A stretch of DNA of 64,000 nt from positions 62,001 to 126,000 of the forward strand of contig JAADJD010000020.1 of NCBI GenBank assembly GCA_013150955.1. Direction: 5' to 3'. This DNA is from Calditrichota bacterium. Its GTDB lineage: Bacteria > Calditrichota > Calditrichia > RBG-13-44-9 > J042. Positions 27,426 to 36,279 of this stretch are shown one piece after another; positions within the stretch are counted from its first letter, which is position 1; every line of letters starts with the position of its first letter. Under the pieces are notes generated by a model. That model worked only from the letters and a program-made list of their open reading frames with translations, had not been told where the DNA came from and searched no databases. Position numbers and translations under genes: made by a program.

Positions 27426-27986
27426 ATGACCGTAAAAGAAATTTTTAAGGATGCAGATGAGCGGATGAGGAAATCCGTGGAACATGTCCAGCACGAGCTG
27501 GCCCGGATTCGTACGGGTCGCGCTACACCGGCCTTGCTGGATGTTGTAAAAGTGGAATATTACGGCAGCAAGGTTCCGCTCAATCAGGTGGCCACCATTA
27601 CCGCCCCCGAACCCCGTTTACTGGTCATTCAACCCTGGGAAAAGCGCATCATCGGGGACATTGAAAAAGCCATCCTGGAATCGGAACTGGGGTTAACCCC
27701 TTCGAATGATGGCAATGTCATCCGCATTCCCATTCCCGAATTGAGCGAGGAGCGGCGGCAGGAACTGATCAAGCTGGTGAAAAAATTCTGCGAAGAGGGT
27801 CGCATTGCCGTTCGAAATGTGCGGCGAGACGCCAATGATCACATCAAAAAGCTGGAAAAGAATCACGAAATCTCTGAGGATGAGCGAGACCGCGCTCTGG
27901 AAAAAATTCAGGAATTGACCGATAAACACATTAAGGAAATTGATCAGCTGCTGGAAATGAAGGAAAAGGAAATTCTCGAGGAATAA
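27426..27986 (+). CDS. frr: Ribosome recycling factor
   Basis: Splits post-termination ribosomes together with EF-G. A 186-residue, fully helical three-helix bundle plus alpha/beta domain, with '[16 protein letters not shown]', '[20 protein letters not shown]' and '[20 protein letters not shown]'. Its ATG is 2 nt after the pyrH stop, so it is translationally coupled. It ends the translation cluster; no intrinsic terminator is visible in the 190 bp that follow. Confidence 0.97.
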   Translation: MTVKEIFKDADERMRKSVEHVQHELARIRTGRATPALLDVVKVEYYGSKVPLNQVATITAPEPRLLVIQPWEKRIIGDIEKAILESELGLTPSNDGNVIRIPIPELSEERRQELIKLVKKFCEEGRIAVRNVRRDANDHIKKLEKNHEISEDERDRALEKIQELTDKHIKEIDQLLEMKEKEILEE

Positions 27987-28182
27987 ATCTGCCCCTCCTT
28001 TTGCCAATGATCCCATTGTGTTCCAATCTTCGACGCCGGGAACACCGCGAAAGTTTTCAAACGAATCCGTAAGGTTACGGTGAAAGCGATTCGCAATGAC
28101 ATGATTCCTGAGCCGCGACAACCCAATACGCAGGAGGACCGATTGAAAGGAGCGTTACCAACGCGATAAAATTGAGTTGTCC

Positions 28183-31100
28183 GTGAAATACGCTAAAAAC
28201 ATGGTTCGTGCCGCTTGCCTGGTGGTCGCTCTTTTCATAACGGGCCTGGCTCAGGAAGCGCCTCCACGAATCTACCTTGATTTTCCCGCCGATACGCTGG
28301 TCATCCCAATCCAGACATTAACCGATTCCCTGAAATTGCCCCACGCCTTTGTGGTGGAGCGTTCCGAACGCCTCTATTTCGGCCGATTCAAATTGATCCG
28401 TGGCATCCATTATCGCATGGATTACCGCCGGGGAATGGTGTTTTTTATCCAGCGATTGAGTGGGAAACCGGACGATTCGTTACGGGTGATTTATCGTTAC
28501 CCACCATTTCCACTTATTCCCCTGTACTATCATCAGAAATTGCAGAAGTTGTCTGCCCGCGATACCACCGACACCCTTCTGGTGGCCACCCGAAAAGCCG
28601 GTACCGGTGGTTTGCTGGATGATCTGGAGTATTATCAAACGAATCTGAAAAAAAGTGGCAGCATTGTTCGTGGCATTCAGATTGGCAGTAATCAGGATCT
28701 GACGCTGAATTCCGGGATGAATCTGCAGCTGTCCGGCTACATTACGCCCAGGGTGCAGATTGTGGCGGCTTTGACGGATGAAAGTACCCCCATTCAACCG
28801 GAGGGCAATACGCAGACCCTTCGGGAAGTGGACAAGGTGTTTGTTAAAATTATCAGTCCCATTGCCGAGGGCACGCTGGGAGATTTTAATCTGTCCGTCC
28901 AGGACGCCCGTTACGGCAATGTGCAACGCAAGCTTCAGGGGCTCACGGTGGCTTCGGGCATGCTGGGCAGTCGGGTTGAATTCACCTACGGTACCTCGCG
29001 GGGGACTTTTCACACCAATCAATTTCTGGGGCAGGAGGGCAAACAGGGGCCTTATCAGCTTACCGGAAAGAACGGGGAGAGGGAAATTATTGTGCTGGCG
29101 GGGACGGAGCGGGTTTATGTGGATGGCGAATTGCAAACCCGTGGGGAAAACAACGATTACATCATCGATTACAGTCTGGCGCAAATTACTTTCACCAATA
29201 AACGATTGATCACCTCTGAAAATCGGATCGAGGTGGATTTTGAGTACAGCCTGGCGTTTCAGCGGTACGGGAAAAATTTCATCGGATTGTCCGCCCGTTC
29301 GAGAAAGGAAACCGATCGGTTTCGTTACGATGTGCGATTGTTTCGAGAATGGGACGACACCCGCAATTTGCTGGAGGACAGTGCGCCGCTTACGGATGAG
29401 GAGCGCCGCATCTTGCAACGGGCCGGGGACGATCCGCTGAAGGCGGCCACCTCCGGTGCGGAATATGTGGGACCTGGCAATGGGCTTTATGTAAAGGTGG
29501 ATACGGTGTTTGCCGGTCAGCCGATGACCATTTTTAAATACGTGGGGCCCGGCCGCGGCGATTACCGGGTAAAGTTTAGTGGAGTGGGACCCGGAAAGGG
29601 GGATTACCGGCGGGTGCGACTGGGAGTGTACGCCTTTGTGGGGCCCGGACGGGGAGAGTATCTACCAATTCGGCGAATTCCCCTGGCGGCCGATCAGCGG
29701 CTGGTGGATGTCACGCTGGGATTTCGTCCCATTACCGCGCTGGAGATACAGGGAGAGCTGGCCGTCAGTCAGCTGGATCGCAATGTGTTTTCTCCGCTGG
29801 ACGACCAGGACAATCTGGGCGATGCCTTCCGGCTTCAGTTGAATTTACAACAGACGCCCATCCGGCTGGGCAACCTGTCGCTGGGACAGCTGGCGGTGCA
29901 GGGATTCTGGCGTAAACGCAGTCAGAGTTTTCTGGAGCTGGATCGGCCGTTTCAGCCGCAGTACGATTACAAGTGGAATTTTTTACAGCCGGAGGTGTCG
30001 CTGGTGGAAAATGTGTACGAGACGCAACTGCAGTATCGGCCATTCGGGCCACTCCGGTTACAGGCGGAGCTGGGGCAGAATCGCAAAGGGGCCCGGTTGT
30101 TTTCTACCCGCAGAAACCTCCTGGCGGATGTCCAATCCGGCAACACCACACTGGCATTAACCAACCGCGAAATCATTCAGACCCGCGATGGCGATTTAAG
30201 CAGTTTGTGGATTCGGGATCGCATTCAGCTGAGCCTTCCCTGGAAGCGATTCCGGCCAGGGTATGTTTTTAAGGGAGAAGATCGTAGTGTGCGGAATGAC
30301 ACCGGAAAGCAGACCGGCTTTCGGGTGCAGGATCACCAGTTTTTGCTCCAGTTGCAGGCGTTGCTGGGAATGGACTGGAAACTGCGGCACCAGCGCCGAC
30401 TGGATTTTATTTATAATCCCCGCCGTTCGGGCGAAGCGCTGAAACAGGCGGAAACACGCACCTACGAAGTATCTGCCACCCTGAAAGAAAGCAAACGCTG
30501 GCAGGGGCGCCTGTCCCTGGTATACCGGGAAAAAGATTACGATCGCTTTTTTGAGACCCTGCCCCGTGATAGCATCCTGATTTATCAGCCCGATGCACGT
30601 TTCCAGGACACCACCTGGCAGGATCGGCAAAGTCATCTGGCCAATCTGGAATTGCGCTATCGATCGGCAAAAAACACGTTTACCGCTTCCTGGGATTATC
30701 AGATTTCCAGCGAGTTGCAGGCGCTGCGGGAAAAGGTGTACATCCGGGTAGGGGAAAACCGGGGCAATTATCGCTACGACGAGAGCCTTGGCGAATATGT
30801 CCCCGATCCCCAGGGCGATTACCTGCTGCTCATTCTGCCCAGCGGGAAGTACGAAAGCATCACCCGAATGGAAAGCGCCTGGCAGATCACCTATCGTCCC
30901 CGCCCGAAACGCAGCTCGAAAAAAAACCTGCGCTGGCTCTTGCAGCAAATTTCCACCCGTACTTATGTGCGCATCGAAGAGCAAAGCCGGAATCCAAATA
31001 TCTGGGATATTTACCTGCTGAATCTTAAAAAATTCTACACGCCGGAAACCACGCTTCGGGGAAGTTACGTGATCAATCAGGACATCTTTTTGTTCGAGCG

Positions 31101-31725
31101 AAATCCCAACTGGGGCATCCAGCTCCGAAGTCGCTATCGGGATCAGTTGTTCAATCAATTCCTGGATCGTCAGAACAACGAAAGCCGCATCGTGTGGGAT
31201 CGGATTTTTCAGGTACGGCGGCGGCTGTTCCAGCGGAAAATCAACCTGATTACCACCTACCAGAACAGTTTGAATCGGCGCAAAGTGAGTGCATTGCCCA
31301 CCCGTGATCGCGACGTTTTAAAGCAGGCCCTGAAGTTTACCCTGAATTACCGGCCGGTCTATGCCTGGCAACTGAATCTGGATGTGGAACGCGGGTGGGA
31401 GCAGGATCGGCATCCGGCCAACCGAATGAAGGTAAGGTACTGGGAACTGCGGCCCAATGTGGCCTATTCCATGAAAGGGAAAGCCCGTGCCAGTGCCGAT
31501 TTGAACGTCATCTGGGTTCGAGAAGTGGACAATCCGTTTGGTCGTCCCATTCCATTCGAGATGGGGAAGGGAAAAAAAGCCGGGCGTTCCTGGTTGTTAA
31601 ACCTGCGCCTGGATTATTATTTAAGTTCCAAGGTCACCGTTACGGTGAACTACACCGGGCGGCGGGATGCAGGCCTGACGCGCCCCATTCACCTGGGGAA
31701 AGCCGAAATCCGGGCGTTTTTTTAA
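28183..31725 (+). CDS. Large outer-membrane beta-rich protein of unnamed family
   Basis: About 1,180 residues, with a signal peptide (to ~'ITGLAQ'). I cannot name a family. The N-terminal ~100 residues form a beta domain. Residues ~165-395 hold a conserved-looking block ('GSIVRGIQIGSNQDLTLNSG', 'IQPEGNTQTLREVDKVFVKI', 'IIVLAGTERVYVDGELQTRG', 'NDYIIDYSLAQITFTNKRLI') that I recall from similar large proteins in Bacteroidetes and relatives. Residues ~430-495 carry four GPGxGxY repeats. The remaining ~650 residues alternate polar and aromatic residues like barrel strands, and the chain ends in FF. The start is uncertain (TTG 28,177, GTG 28,183 or ATG 28,201); no well-spaced ribosome site decides it. 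An Omp85 gene follows 15 nt after its stop, suggesting a joint role. Confidence 0.7.
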   Translation: MKYAKNMVRAACLVVALFITGLAQEAPPRIYLDFPADTLVIPIQTLTDSLKLPHAFVVERSERLYFGRFKLIRGIHYRMDYRRGMVFFIQRLSGKPDDSLRVIYRYPPFPLIPLYYHQKLQKLSARDTTDTLLVATRKAGTGGLLDDLEYYQTNLKKSGSIVRGIQIGSNQDLTLNSGMNLQLSGYITPRVQIVAALTDESTPIQPEGNTQTLREVDKVFVKIISPIAEGTLGDFNLSVQDARYGNVQRKLQGLTVASGMLGSRVEFTYGTSRGTFHTNQFLGQEGKQGPYQLTGKNGEREIIVLAGTERVYVDGELQTRGENNDYIIDYSLAQITFTNKRLITSENRIEVDFEYSLAFQRYGKNFIGLSARSRKETDRFRYDVRLFREWDDTRNLLEDSAPLTDEERRILQRAGDDPLKAATSGAEYVGPGNGLYVKVDTVFAGQPMTIFKYVGPGRGDYRVKFSGVGPGKGDYRRVRLGVYAFVGPGRGEYLPIRRIPLAADQRLVDVTLGFRPITALEIQGELAVSQLDRNVFSPLDDQDNLGDAFRLQLNLQQTPIRLGNLSLGQLAVQGFWRKRSQSFLELDRPFQPQYDYKWNFLQPEVSLVENVYETQLQYRPFGPLRLQAELGQNRKGARLFSTRRNLLADVQSGNTTLALTNREIIQTRDGDLSSLWIRDRIQLSLPWKRFRPGYVFKGEDRSVRNDTGKQTGFRVQDHQFLLQLQALLGMDWKLRHQRRLDFIYNPRRSGEALKQAETRTYEVSATLKESKRWQGRLSLVYREKDYDRFFETLPRDSILIYQPDARFQDTTWQDRQSHLANLELRYRSAKNTFTASWDYQISSELQALREKVYIRVGENRGNYRYDESLGEYVPDPQGDYLLLILPSGKYESITRMESAWQITYRPRPKRSSKKNLRWLLQQISTRTYVRIEEQSRNPNIWDIYLLNLKKFYTPETTLRGSYVINQDIFLFERNPNWGIQLRSRYRDQLFNQFLDRQNNESRIVWDRIFQVRRRLFQRKINLITTYQNSLNRRKVSALPTRDRDVLKQALKFTLNYRPVYAWQLNLDVERGWEQDRHPANRMKVRYWELRPNVAYSMKGKARASADLNVIWVREVDNPFGRPIPFEMGKGKKAGRSWLLNLRLDYYLSSKVTVTVNYTGRRDAGLTRPIHLGKAEIRAFF
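29464..29661 (+). repeat. Degenerate in-gene repeats encoding GPGxGxY
   Basis: Four copies of a short motif lie within the large outer-membrane gene: YVGPGNGLY, YVGPGRGDY, GVGPGKGDY and FVGPGRGEY. The nucleotide units (GTGGGACCTGGCAAT, GTGGGGCCCGGCCGC, GTGGGACCCGGAAAG, GTGGGGCCCGGACGG) are clearly related. Looser echoes (RVGENRGNY, PDPQGDY) occur near residue ~855. Confidence 0.8.
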
Positions 31726-31740
31726 GGAGAGCTGTGGGCG

Positions 31741-33615
31741 ATGATTCTGGTGCGAGCAAAAGACATTCAGCAACGGCAGTGGGTTGCTCATTGGACGGAC
31801 AGGACATGGGGGATGCTGCCCATCTGGTGGCTGCCCGTGGTGTTCTGGTTGGCGGAGTTGCTGCTGGGATGGGGCCCGGCTGTACAGGCGCAAACGGCGG
31901 CTTCACCGGTGTGGGTGATTCAGGACATTCAGGTGAATTTCGAGCCAGAAGTCCCCATTGACACCAAATCGCTGAATCGTCAATTCAGGGGACGGGTTTA
32001 CCACCCCACCGCGCTCAACGAAATCCGCGAAGGCCTGCACCAGCTCCTGATCGACGAGGGGTACTATTTTTACCGGATCCTGCAGCGGCGCATCCAGGCC
32101 GATTCCACCCGAAAAACGGTCGTTGTAAACTATCGCGTTCACCCCGGCTATCCGGTGCGATTAACGGAAGTCACCTTTCAGATGGCCGATACCAGCGCGG
32201 AAACCCGTTCCCGGCTGCATTCCCGAATTGCACCTTTCCTGAAAAAGCCCTACCAGTCCCGCCAGGCGAATGAGTTGTTCGCCGTGCTTTTGCAGGATTT
32301 CGAAAATCGGGGCTTCCCGTTAGCCCAGCTGGAGCTGGAAGATTATCGGTTAACCCGATTGCCGGATAGCAGCTGGGGGATTGGCCTGAAGGTCCGTGTT
32401 GTTCCGGGCGACACGGTGCGACTGGCCGGATTATGGTTTCCGGGAAAGGATGAGCGATACACCCACTATTTGCAGCGTCTGGTGAATTTTCGAGAGCGGG
32501 AGCTTTATGACCGGCGGCGCATCCGGCGGTATCGGGAACGGTTACAGCGCCAGGACTTTATTAAGCGCGTGGGCGAGCCGCAACTGGTCAAACACCCAGA
32601 CGGCAGGTATTACATAAAAATGGATCTGGAAGAAGCACCTGCCACCACGCTGGATGGGGTGGTGGGCTATGTTCCGCCGCCAACGGCCAAACCTCAGGAA
32701 ACCGGGTACTTTACGGGCCTGCTGAACATCGGATTTCGGAATTTGTTCGGTCCCGGACGCCGGTTAAAACTGTTCTGGCAAAAGCAGGATCGGTATTCGG
32801 AAGCGTTCCAGCTCCGCTATCGGGAGCCGTTTATTCTGGGACTCCCCCTGCACACCGAATGGGGATTGTACCGCCTGGTGCGGGACACGACTTATATTGA
32901 CTGGCAATATCAGGCAACGCTGGAATTTCCTCTGGGAGACCGCATTCAGGCTTTTGTGAATCTGTTGAATCGGGAAATTGCGCCGGATACGCTGGCCAGC
33001 CGACGGCTGCGTTTGCCCCGAACGCGCAGTTTTTACACCGAAACCGGCCTGGCGTACGACTCGCGCGATCATCTGCAAAATCCCCGCTCGGGAATTTACT
33101 TGCGAATGGCGTTTTCCTACGGTACCAAACGCAACCTGGGCCCAGCTTATCTGCTGAAGGAAGATTCTCTGAAGACCCGCACCTCCATTCAACAGGTACA
33201 GGCGGATCTGGAATGGTACTGGGAATGGCTCAAGCGACAGGTGCTGGCCAATCGGCTGCATTTTGCGTTTATTGGCGGCAAAAATGCGCAGATCCAGTTG
33301 CCAGATCTGTTCTGGTTTGGTGGGGCCAATTCGGTTCGCGGATTTCGCGAAGATCAGTTCTTTGCGGAAAAGGTTGTCTGGCTAAATACCGAATATCGAT
33401 TCTTGCTGGGCCCCTTCACGCGATTTTTTATATTTGTGGACAACGCCTATTTTACCCGCCGGATACCGGATGCATCCACCCGCTGGATAACCGGCTATGG
33501 TCTGGGCATTCGGTTTCCCGGACCGGTGGGCATCCTGCAGGTGGATCTGGGCATGGAGCGGGGAAGGCCGTTTCGCGAGGGCAAGATCCACGTGCGGCTG
33601 ATTAATGAATTTTGA
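31741..33615 (+). CDS. Omp85-family outer-membrane protein (BamA/TamA-like)
   Basis: A 624-residue protein with an unusually long N-terminal signal region (~50 residues, ending near 'AVQAQ'), two to three POTRA-like periplasmic repeats (~55-290), and a 16-strand beta barrel (~300-624). 'GGANSVRGFRED' near residue 530 is the conserved VRGF loop-6 motif of Omp85 proteins, and the chain ends in phenylalanine. The family inserts or transports proteins (or lipids) at the outer membrane. It is smaller than typical BamA (~800 residues). Because it directly follows the unnamed 1,180-residue outer-membrane protein, it may be dedicated to that protein rather than being the general BamA. Confidence 0.87.
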   Translation: MILVRAKDIQQRQWVAHWTDRTWGMLPIWWLPVVFWLAELLLGWGPAVQAQTAASPVWVIQDIQVNFEPEVPIDTKSLNRQFRGRVYHPTALNEIREGLHQLLIDEGYYFYRILQRRIQADSTRKTVVVNYRVHPGYPVRLTEVTFQMADTSAETRSRLHSRIAPFLKKPYQSRQANELFAVLLQDFENRGFPLAQLELEDYRLTRLPDSSWGIGLKVRVVPGDTVRLAGLWFPGKDERYTHYLQRLVNFRERELYDRRRIRRYRERLQRQDFIKRVGEPQLVKHPDGRYYIKMDLEEAPATTLDGVVGYVPPPTAKPQETGYFTGLLNIGFRNLFGPGRRLKLFWQKQDRYSEAFQLRYREPFILGLPLHTEWGLYRLVRDTTYIDWQYQATLEFPLGDRIQAFVNLLNREIAPDTLASRRLRLPRTRSFYTETGLAYDSRDHLQNPRSGIYLRMAFSYGTKRNLGPAYLLKEDSLKTRTSIQQVQADLEWYWEWLKRQVLANRLHFAFIGGKNAQIQLPDLFWFGGANSVRGFREDQFFAEKVVWLNTEYRFLLGPFTRFFIFVDNAYFTRRIPDASTRWITGYGLGIRFPGPVGILQVDLGMERGRPFREGKIHVRLINEF

Positions 33616-33669
33616 CCGGTAGAATCCGGGGGGTGGAGACGGTTTCTGCATCGAACGCCTCCTCCGGGA

Positions 33670-33930
33670 TAATCCCAAATTTTGCATTCGCCTACGAATT
33701 ACACGAATTAAACCCAGAATATGCAATAGCCTACGAATTACACGAATGAACACAAATAAAATAACCAAATACATTAGTTCAGAAACTGGATGAAAACTTG
33801 TCTCGGGGTATATTCGCGATTTTGTAGATATTTTTGGGTTTCATTCACGTCATTCGCGGTTTATGCATCATCAGGGATTGTTGGTGTCCATTTGTGCGTA
33901 TTCGTGGGTGAATGCAGAATTTGGGTTAAA
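33670..33930 (+). repeat. Dispersed MITE-like repeat with duplicated left arm
   Basis: Two left arms (CCTACGAATTACACGAATTA and CCTACGAATTACACGAATGA) precede the core and a right arm TTCATTCACGTCATTCGCGG. The outer right end AATGCAGAATTTGGGTTAAA overlaps the stop codon of the thioesterase gene (TAA on the minus strand at 33,926-33,928). Its core is almost identical to the copy at 54,788. Confidence 0.8.
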
Positions 33931-34384
33931 GATGGGCCACATAAGTCCCCTGGAAAGAAACGGCCAATCCCTCGTCCGTCAGGATATTGGCCAGCAGACG
34001 AATCTTCGCCCGACCTTTCCGACGAAACACCGTCAGGAATCGACGCCAGTCCTCATCATCAGAAACCTTGCAAACGGATACGAAATCGGTTTTCACCGGT
34101 AGATGATACAGAATTGAGCTTTCGAAAATCACAATATGGCTATCCAGATTCAGCTCCTGCATTTTCAGATACAGCAATCCCCAGCCATTGAGCACCGCCA
34201 GGGAATACAGGCTCCCTCCAAAAGCGGTGGATTTGTGATTGATGTTTGGCGTTAATGGGGCTGCCAGTACCAGCTGCTGTCCATCGTATTCCTGCACCCG
34301 AATCCCCATCGTCCGTGTGATGGGGATTTCGGTTTCCAGCACCTGTTGAAGTTTCTGAATGGAGTCAGGATTTCCCATGCTCAT
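33926..34384 (-). CDS. Hot-dog thioesterase-like protein (YiiD C-terminal domain type)
   Basis: A 152-residue protein matching the putative thioesterase domain found at the C-terminus of YiiD: 'ITRTMGIRVQEYDGQQLVLA', 'PLTPNINHKSTAFGGSLYSL' and 'GWGLLYLKMQELNL'. It resembles the hot-dog fold (DUF4442/PaaI relatives) and may hydrolyse an acyl-CoA or acyl-ACP. Substrate unknown. The ATG at 34,382-34,384 has AAAGGGC upstream; a longer frame to 34,426 is less likely. The stop codon lies inside the end of a dispersed repeat. Confidence 0.78.
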   Translation of the reverse strand: MSMGNPDSIQKLQQVLETEIPITRTMGIRVQEYDGQQLVLAAPLTPNINHKSTAFGGSLYSLAVLNGWGLLYLKMQELNLDSHIVIFESSILYHLPVKTDFVSVCKVSDDEDWRRFLTVFRRKGRAKIRLLANILTDEGLAVSFQGTYVAHL

Positions 34385-34609
34385 CAGTTTTGCCCTTTGA
34401 AAATGCGAAATATAAAACATATCCATGGGAAAACCAATGTGGGGGATGGGGAAAAATTGGATTTTTCATCCAATGGAGAAACAGTTCCAGCAGAAGGTGA
34501 AAAAAGCTGTCTGATTGGCAATGAAGAAACCACTTTATTTTTTGGAAATTAATTTGCATTCCCGAAAGGCGATATGTAATTTTGTCAGAACCATAAGGGT
34601 GTATGGGCA

Positions 34610-35764
34610 TTGCCGCTGTTAGATAAATATCGCAAAATTCAGGAAGAACTGGGCATCATCGGGCAATCGGAGCAAATCCGGGAGCTCATCGATATGGTAT
34701 TGTCGATTGCCCCCACCAATATTTCGGTACTGATCACAGGCGAGAGTGGGGTCGGGAAGGAAATTTTTGCCAAGGCCATCCATCAGCTCAGTCCCCGCCG
34801 CAACAAGCCCATGATTTCCGTCAATTGCGGTGCCATTCCCGAAGGGCTACTGGAAAGCGAATTGTTTGGCCACGAGCGGGGTGCATTTACCGGAGCTATC
34901 GCCACCAAAAAAGGGTATTTCGAACTGGCCGATGGCGGAACCATCTTTCTGGACGAGATTGGTGAAATGCCGCTGCCGGTGCAGGTAAAATTGCTCCGGG
35001 TGCTGGAAAACGGAGAGTTCATGCGAATTGGCAGCGGAGAGTTGCGCAAGGTGGATGTGCGCATCATTGCGGCCACCAACCGCAATCTGGAAGAAATGGT
35101 TCAGCGGGGACAATTCCGTAAAGATTTATACTACCGCCTGAAAGCCGTCTCCCTGCATATCCCGCCCCTCCGGGAGCGGAAGGAAGACATCCCCCTGTTG
35201 TTGAACCACTTTGTGGAAGAGGTCACTACCCGCAATAAGATCGAGTTTGCCGGATTTACCCCGGACGCGCTGGAACTGCTTTACAATTATGCCTGGCCAG
35301 GGAACGTTCGGGAACTAAAGAATTTTGTGGAAACGATCGTGGTGCTGGCCAGGGGACAGGTAGTTACCCGAAAAATGGTCGAGGAACACCTGCAACATTA
35401 CGAGGAACCAGTAGAAGTCCACACCGCGCTACCCATTCCCCTCGGAAAGCCGGTTGATCAGGCAGAACGGGAATTGATTTACAAGGCCCTGGTGTCCCTG
35501 GGGGTGGAAATGCGGGAGATGAAGCAGATTTTGCTGGATCTGGCCAACAAAATTAATGGCAGCCTGCAGCGGAGCATCCCTTCCGGTACCCCGATCTCGG
35601 GGACAGCAGACGATATTGAAATTAAGCCCATCGATGAAATGGAACGGGAAATGATTGAAAAGGCACTGGAGAAATTCCGGGGCAATCGCAGGAAAGCCGC
35701 CAGAGCCTTAAACATCAGCGAACGCACGTTATATCGAAAGATCAAGGAATATGGTCTGGTTTAA
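34610..35764 (+). CDS. Sigma54-dependent transcriptional activator without a sensory domain
   Basis: A 384-residue activator. The AAA+ core (residues ~14-240) has Walker A 'GESGVGKE' (44-51), the sigma54-contact loop GAFTGA (91-96), Walker B 'IFLDEIGE' (113-120), and the 'PGNVRELKNFVE' sensor II region. After a ~70-residue linker, the C-terminal ~40 residues form a Fis-type helix-turn-helix (ALEKFRGNRRKAARALNISE). No receiver, GAF or PAS domain precedes the core, so control must be by another route, such as expression level or a partner protein. The start is TTG at 34,610, since no ATG or GTG fits; AAGGG lies upstream. Its end overlaps lptE by 14 nt. Confidence 0.93.
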   Translation: MPLLDKYRKIQEELGIIGQSEQIRELIDMVLSIAPTNISVLITGESGVGKEIFAKAIHQLSPRRNKPMISVNCGAIPEGLLESELFGHERGAFTGAIATKKGYFELADGGTIFLDEIGEMPLPVQVKLLRVLENGEFMRIGSGELRKVDVRIIAATNRNLEEMVQRGQFRKDLYYRLKAVSLHIPPLRERKEDIPLLLNHFVEEVTTRNKIEFAGFTPDALELLYNYAWPGNVRELKNFVETIVVLARGQVVTRKMVEEHLQHYEEPVEVHTALPIPLGKPVDQAERELIYKALVSLGVEMREMKQILLDLANKINGSLQRSIPSGTPISGTADDIEIKPIDEMEREMIEKALEKFRGNRRKAARALNISERTLYRKIKEYGLV

Positions 35765-36260
35765 CAGAAAATACGTCCTGCTGTTCTTCGTTGGGATTCT
35801 TGCCCTATCGGTGAATTGTGTGAAATATTCATTCAAAGGGGCATTGCCATCCTACCTGAAAACCATTGCGATTCCGTTGTTTGAGGACAGAACATATTGG
35901 GCGGGATTGCGCGAAGAGTTCACCGAGAAAGTCATCGATGCGTTCATTGAAGACAACACCCTTCAGGTGGTGGAAGATGAGGATGTGGCCGATCTGGTGC
36001 TGTATGGCACCATCGTGCGGCTGGAGGAACGGAAATCGGCCATCACCGCCGGGGAAGTGGTACGGGAAACCCAGATCTGGTTAACCGTCCAGGTAAAGTG
36101 TATTAATAAACATACCGAAAAACCATTATGGCAGGAAACGATCCAGCAGTTTGGAACCATTGAAGGCGCAGGAACGCTGGAAGAAAAAAATACCGTGATT
36201 CAGGAGATTACCGAAATCATTGTTCGGGACATTGTCGATAAAACCATTTCGGCTTGGTAA
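35751..36260 (+). CDS. lptE: LptE-family lipopolysaccharide-assembly lipoprotein
   Basis: A 169-residue lipoprotein, with a signal peptide ending at Cys23 ('LALSVNC'). It matches the LptE family of Bacteroidetes and relatives: 'YSFKGALPSYLKTIAIPLFE', followed by 'VEDEDVADLVLYGTIVRLE'. LptE plugs the LptD channel that places lipopolysaccharide in the outer membrane. It is part of a plus-strand run with the sigma54 activator (14-nt overlap) and the TPR gene (~20 nt downstream), though LptD itself is not nearby. Confidence 0.85.
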   Translation: MVWFNRKYVLLFFVGILALSVNCVKYSFKGALPSYLKTIAIPLFEDRTYWAGLREEFTEKVIDAFIEDNTLQVVEDEDVADLVLYGTIVRLEERKSAITAGEVVRETQIWLTVQVKCINKHTEKPLWQETIQQFGTIEGAGTLEEKNTVIQEITEIIVRDIVDKTISAW

Positions 36261-36279
36261 AACATAGGAACGGGTGATC

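Noticed and set aside
28000-28170. Open plus-strand stretch between frr and the large outer-membrane gene
   Set aside because: It can be read as ~50 codons without a stop but has no good start or ribosome site and no recognisable homology; probably chance.
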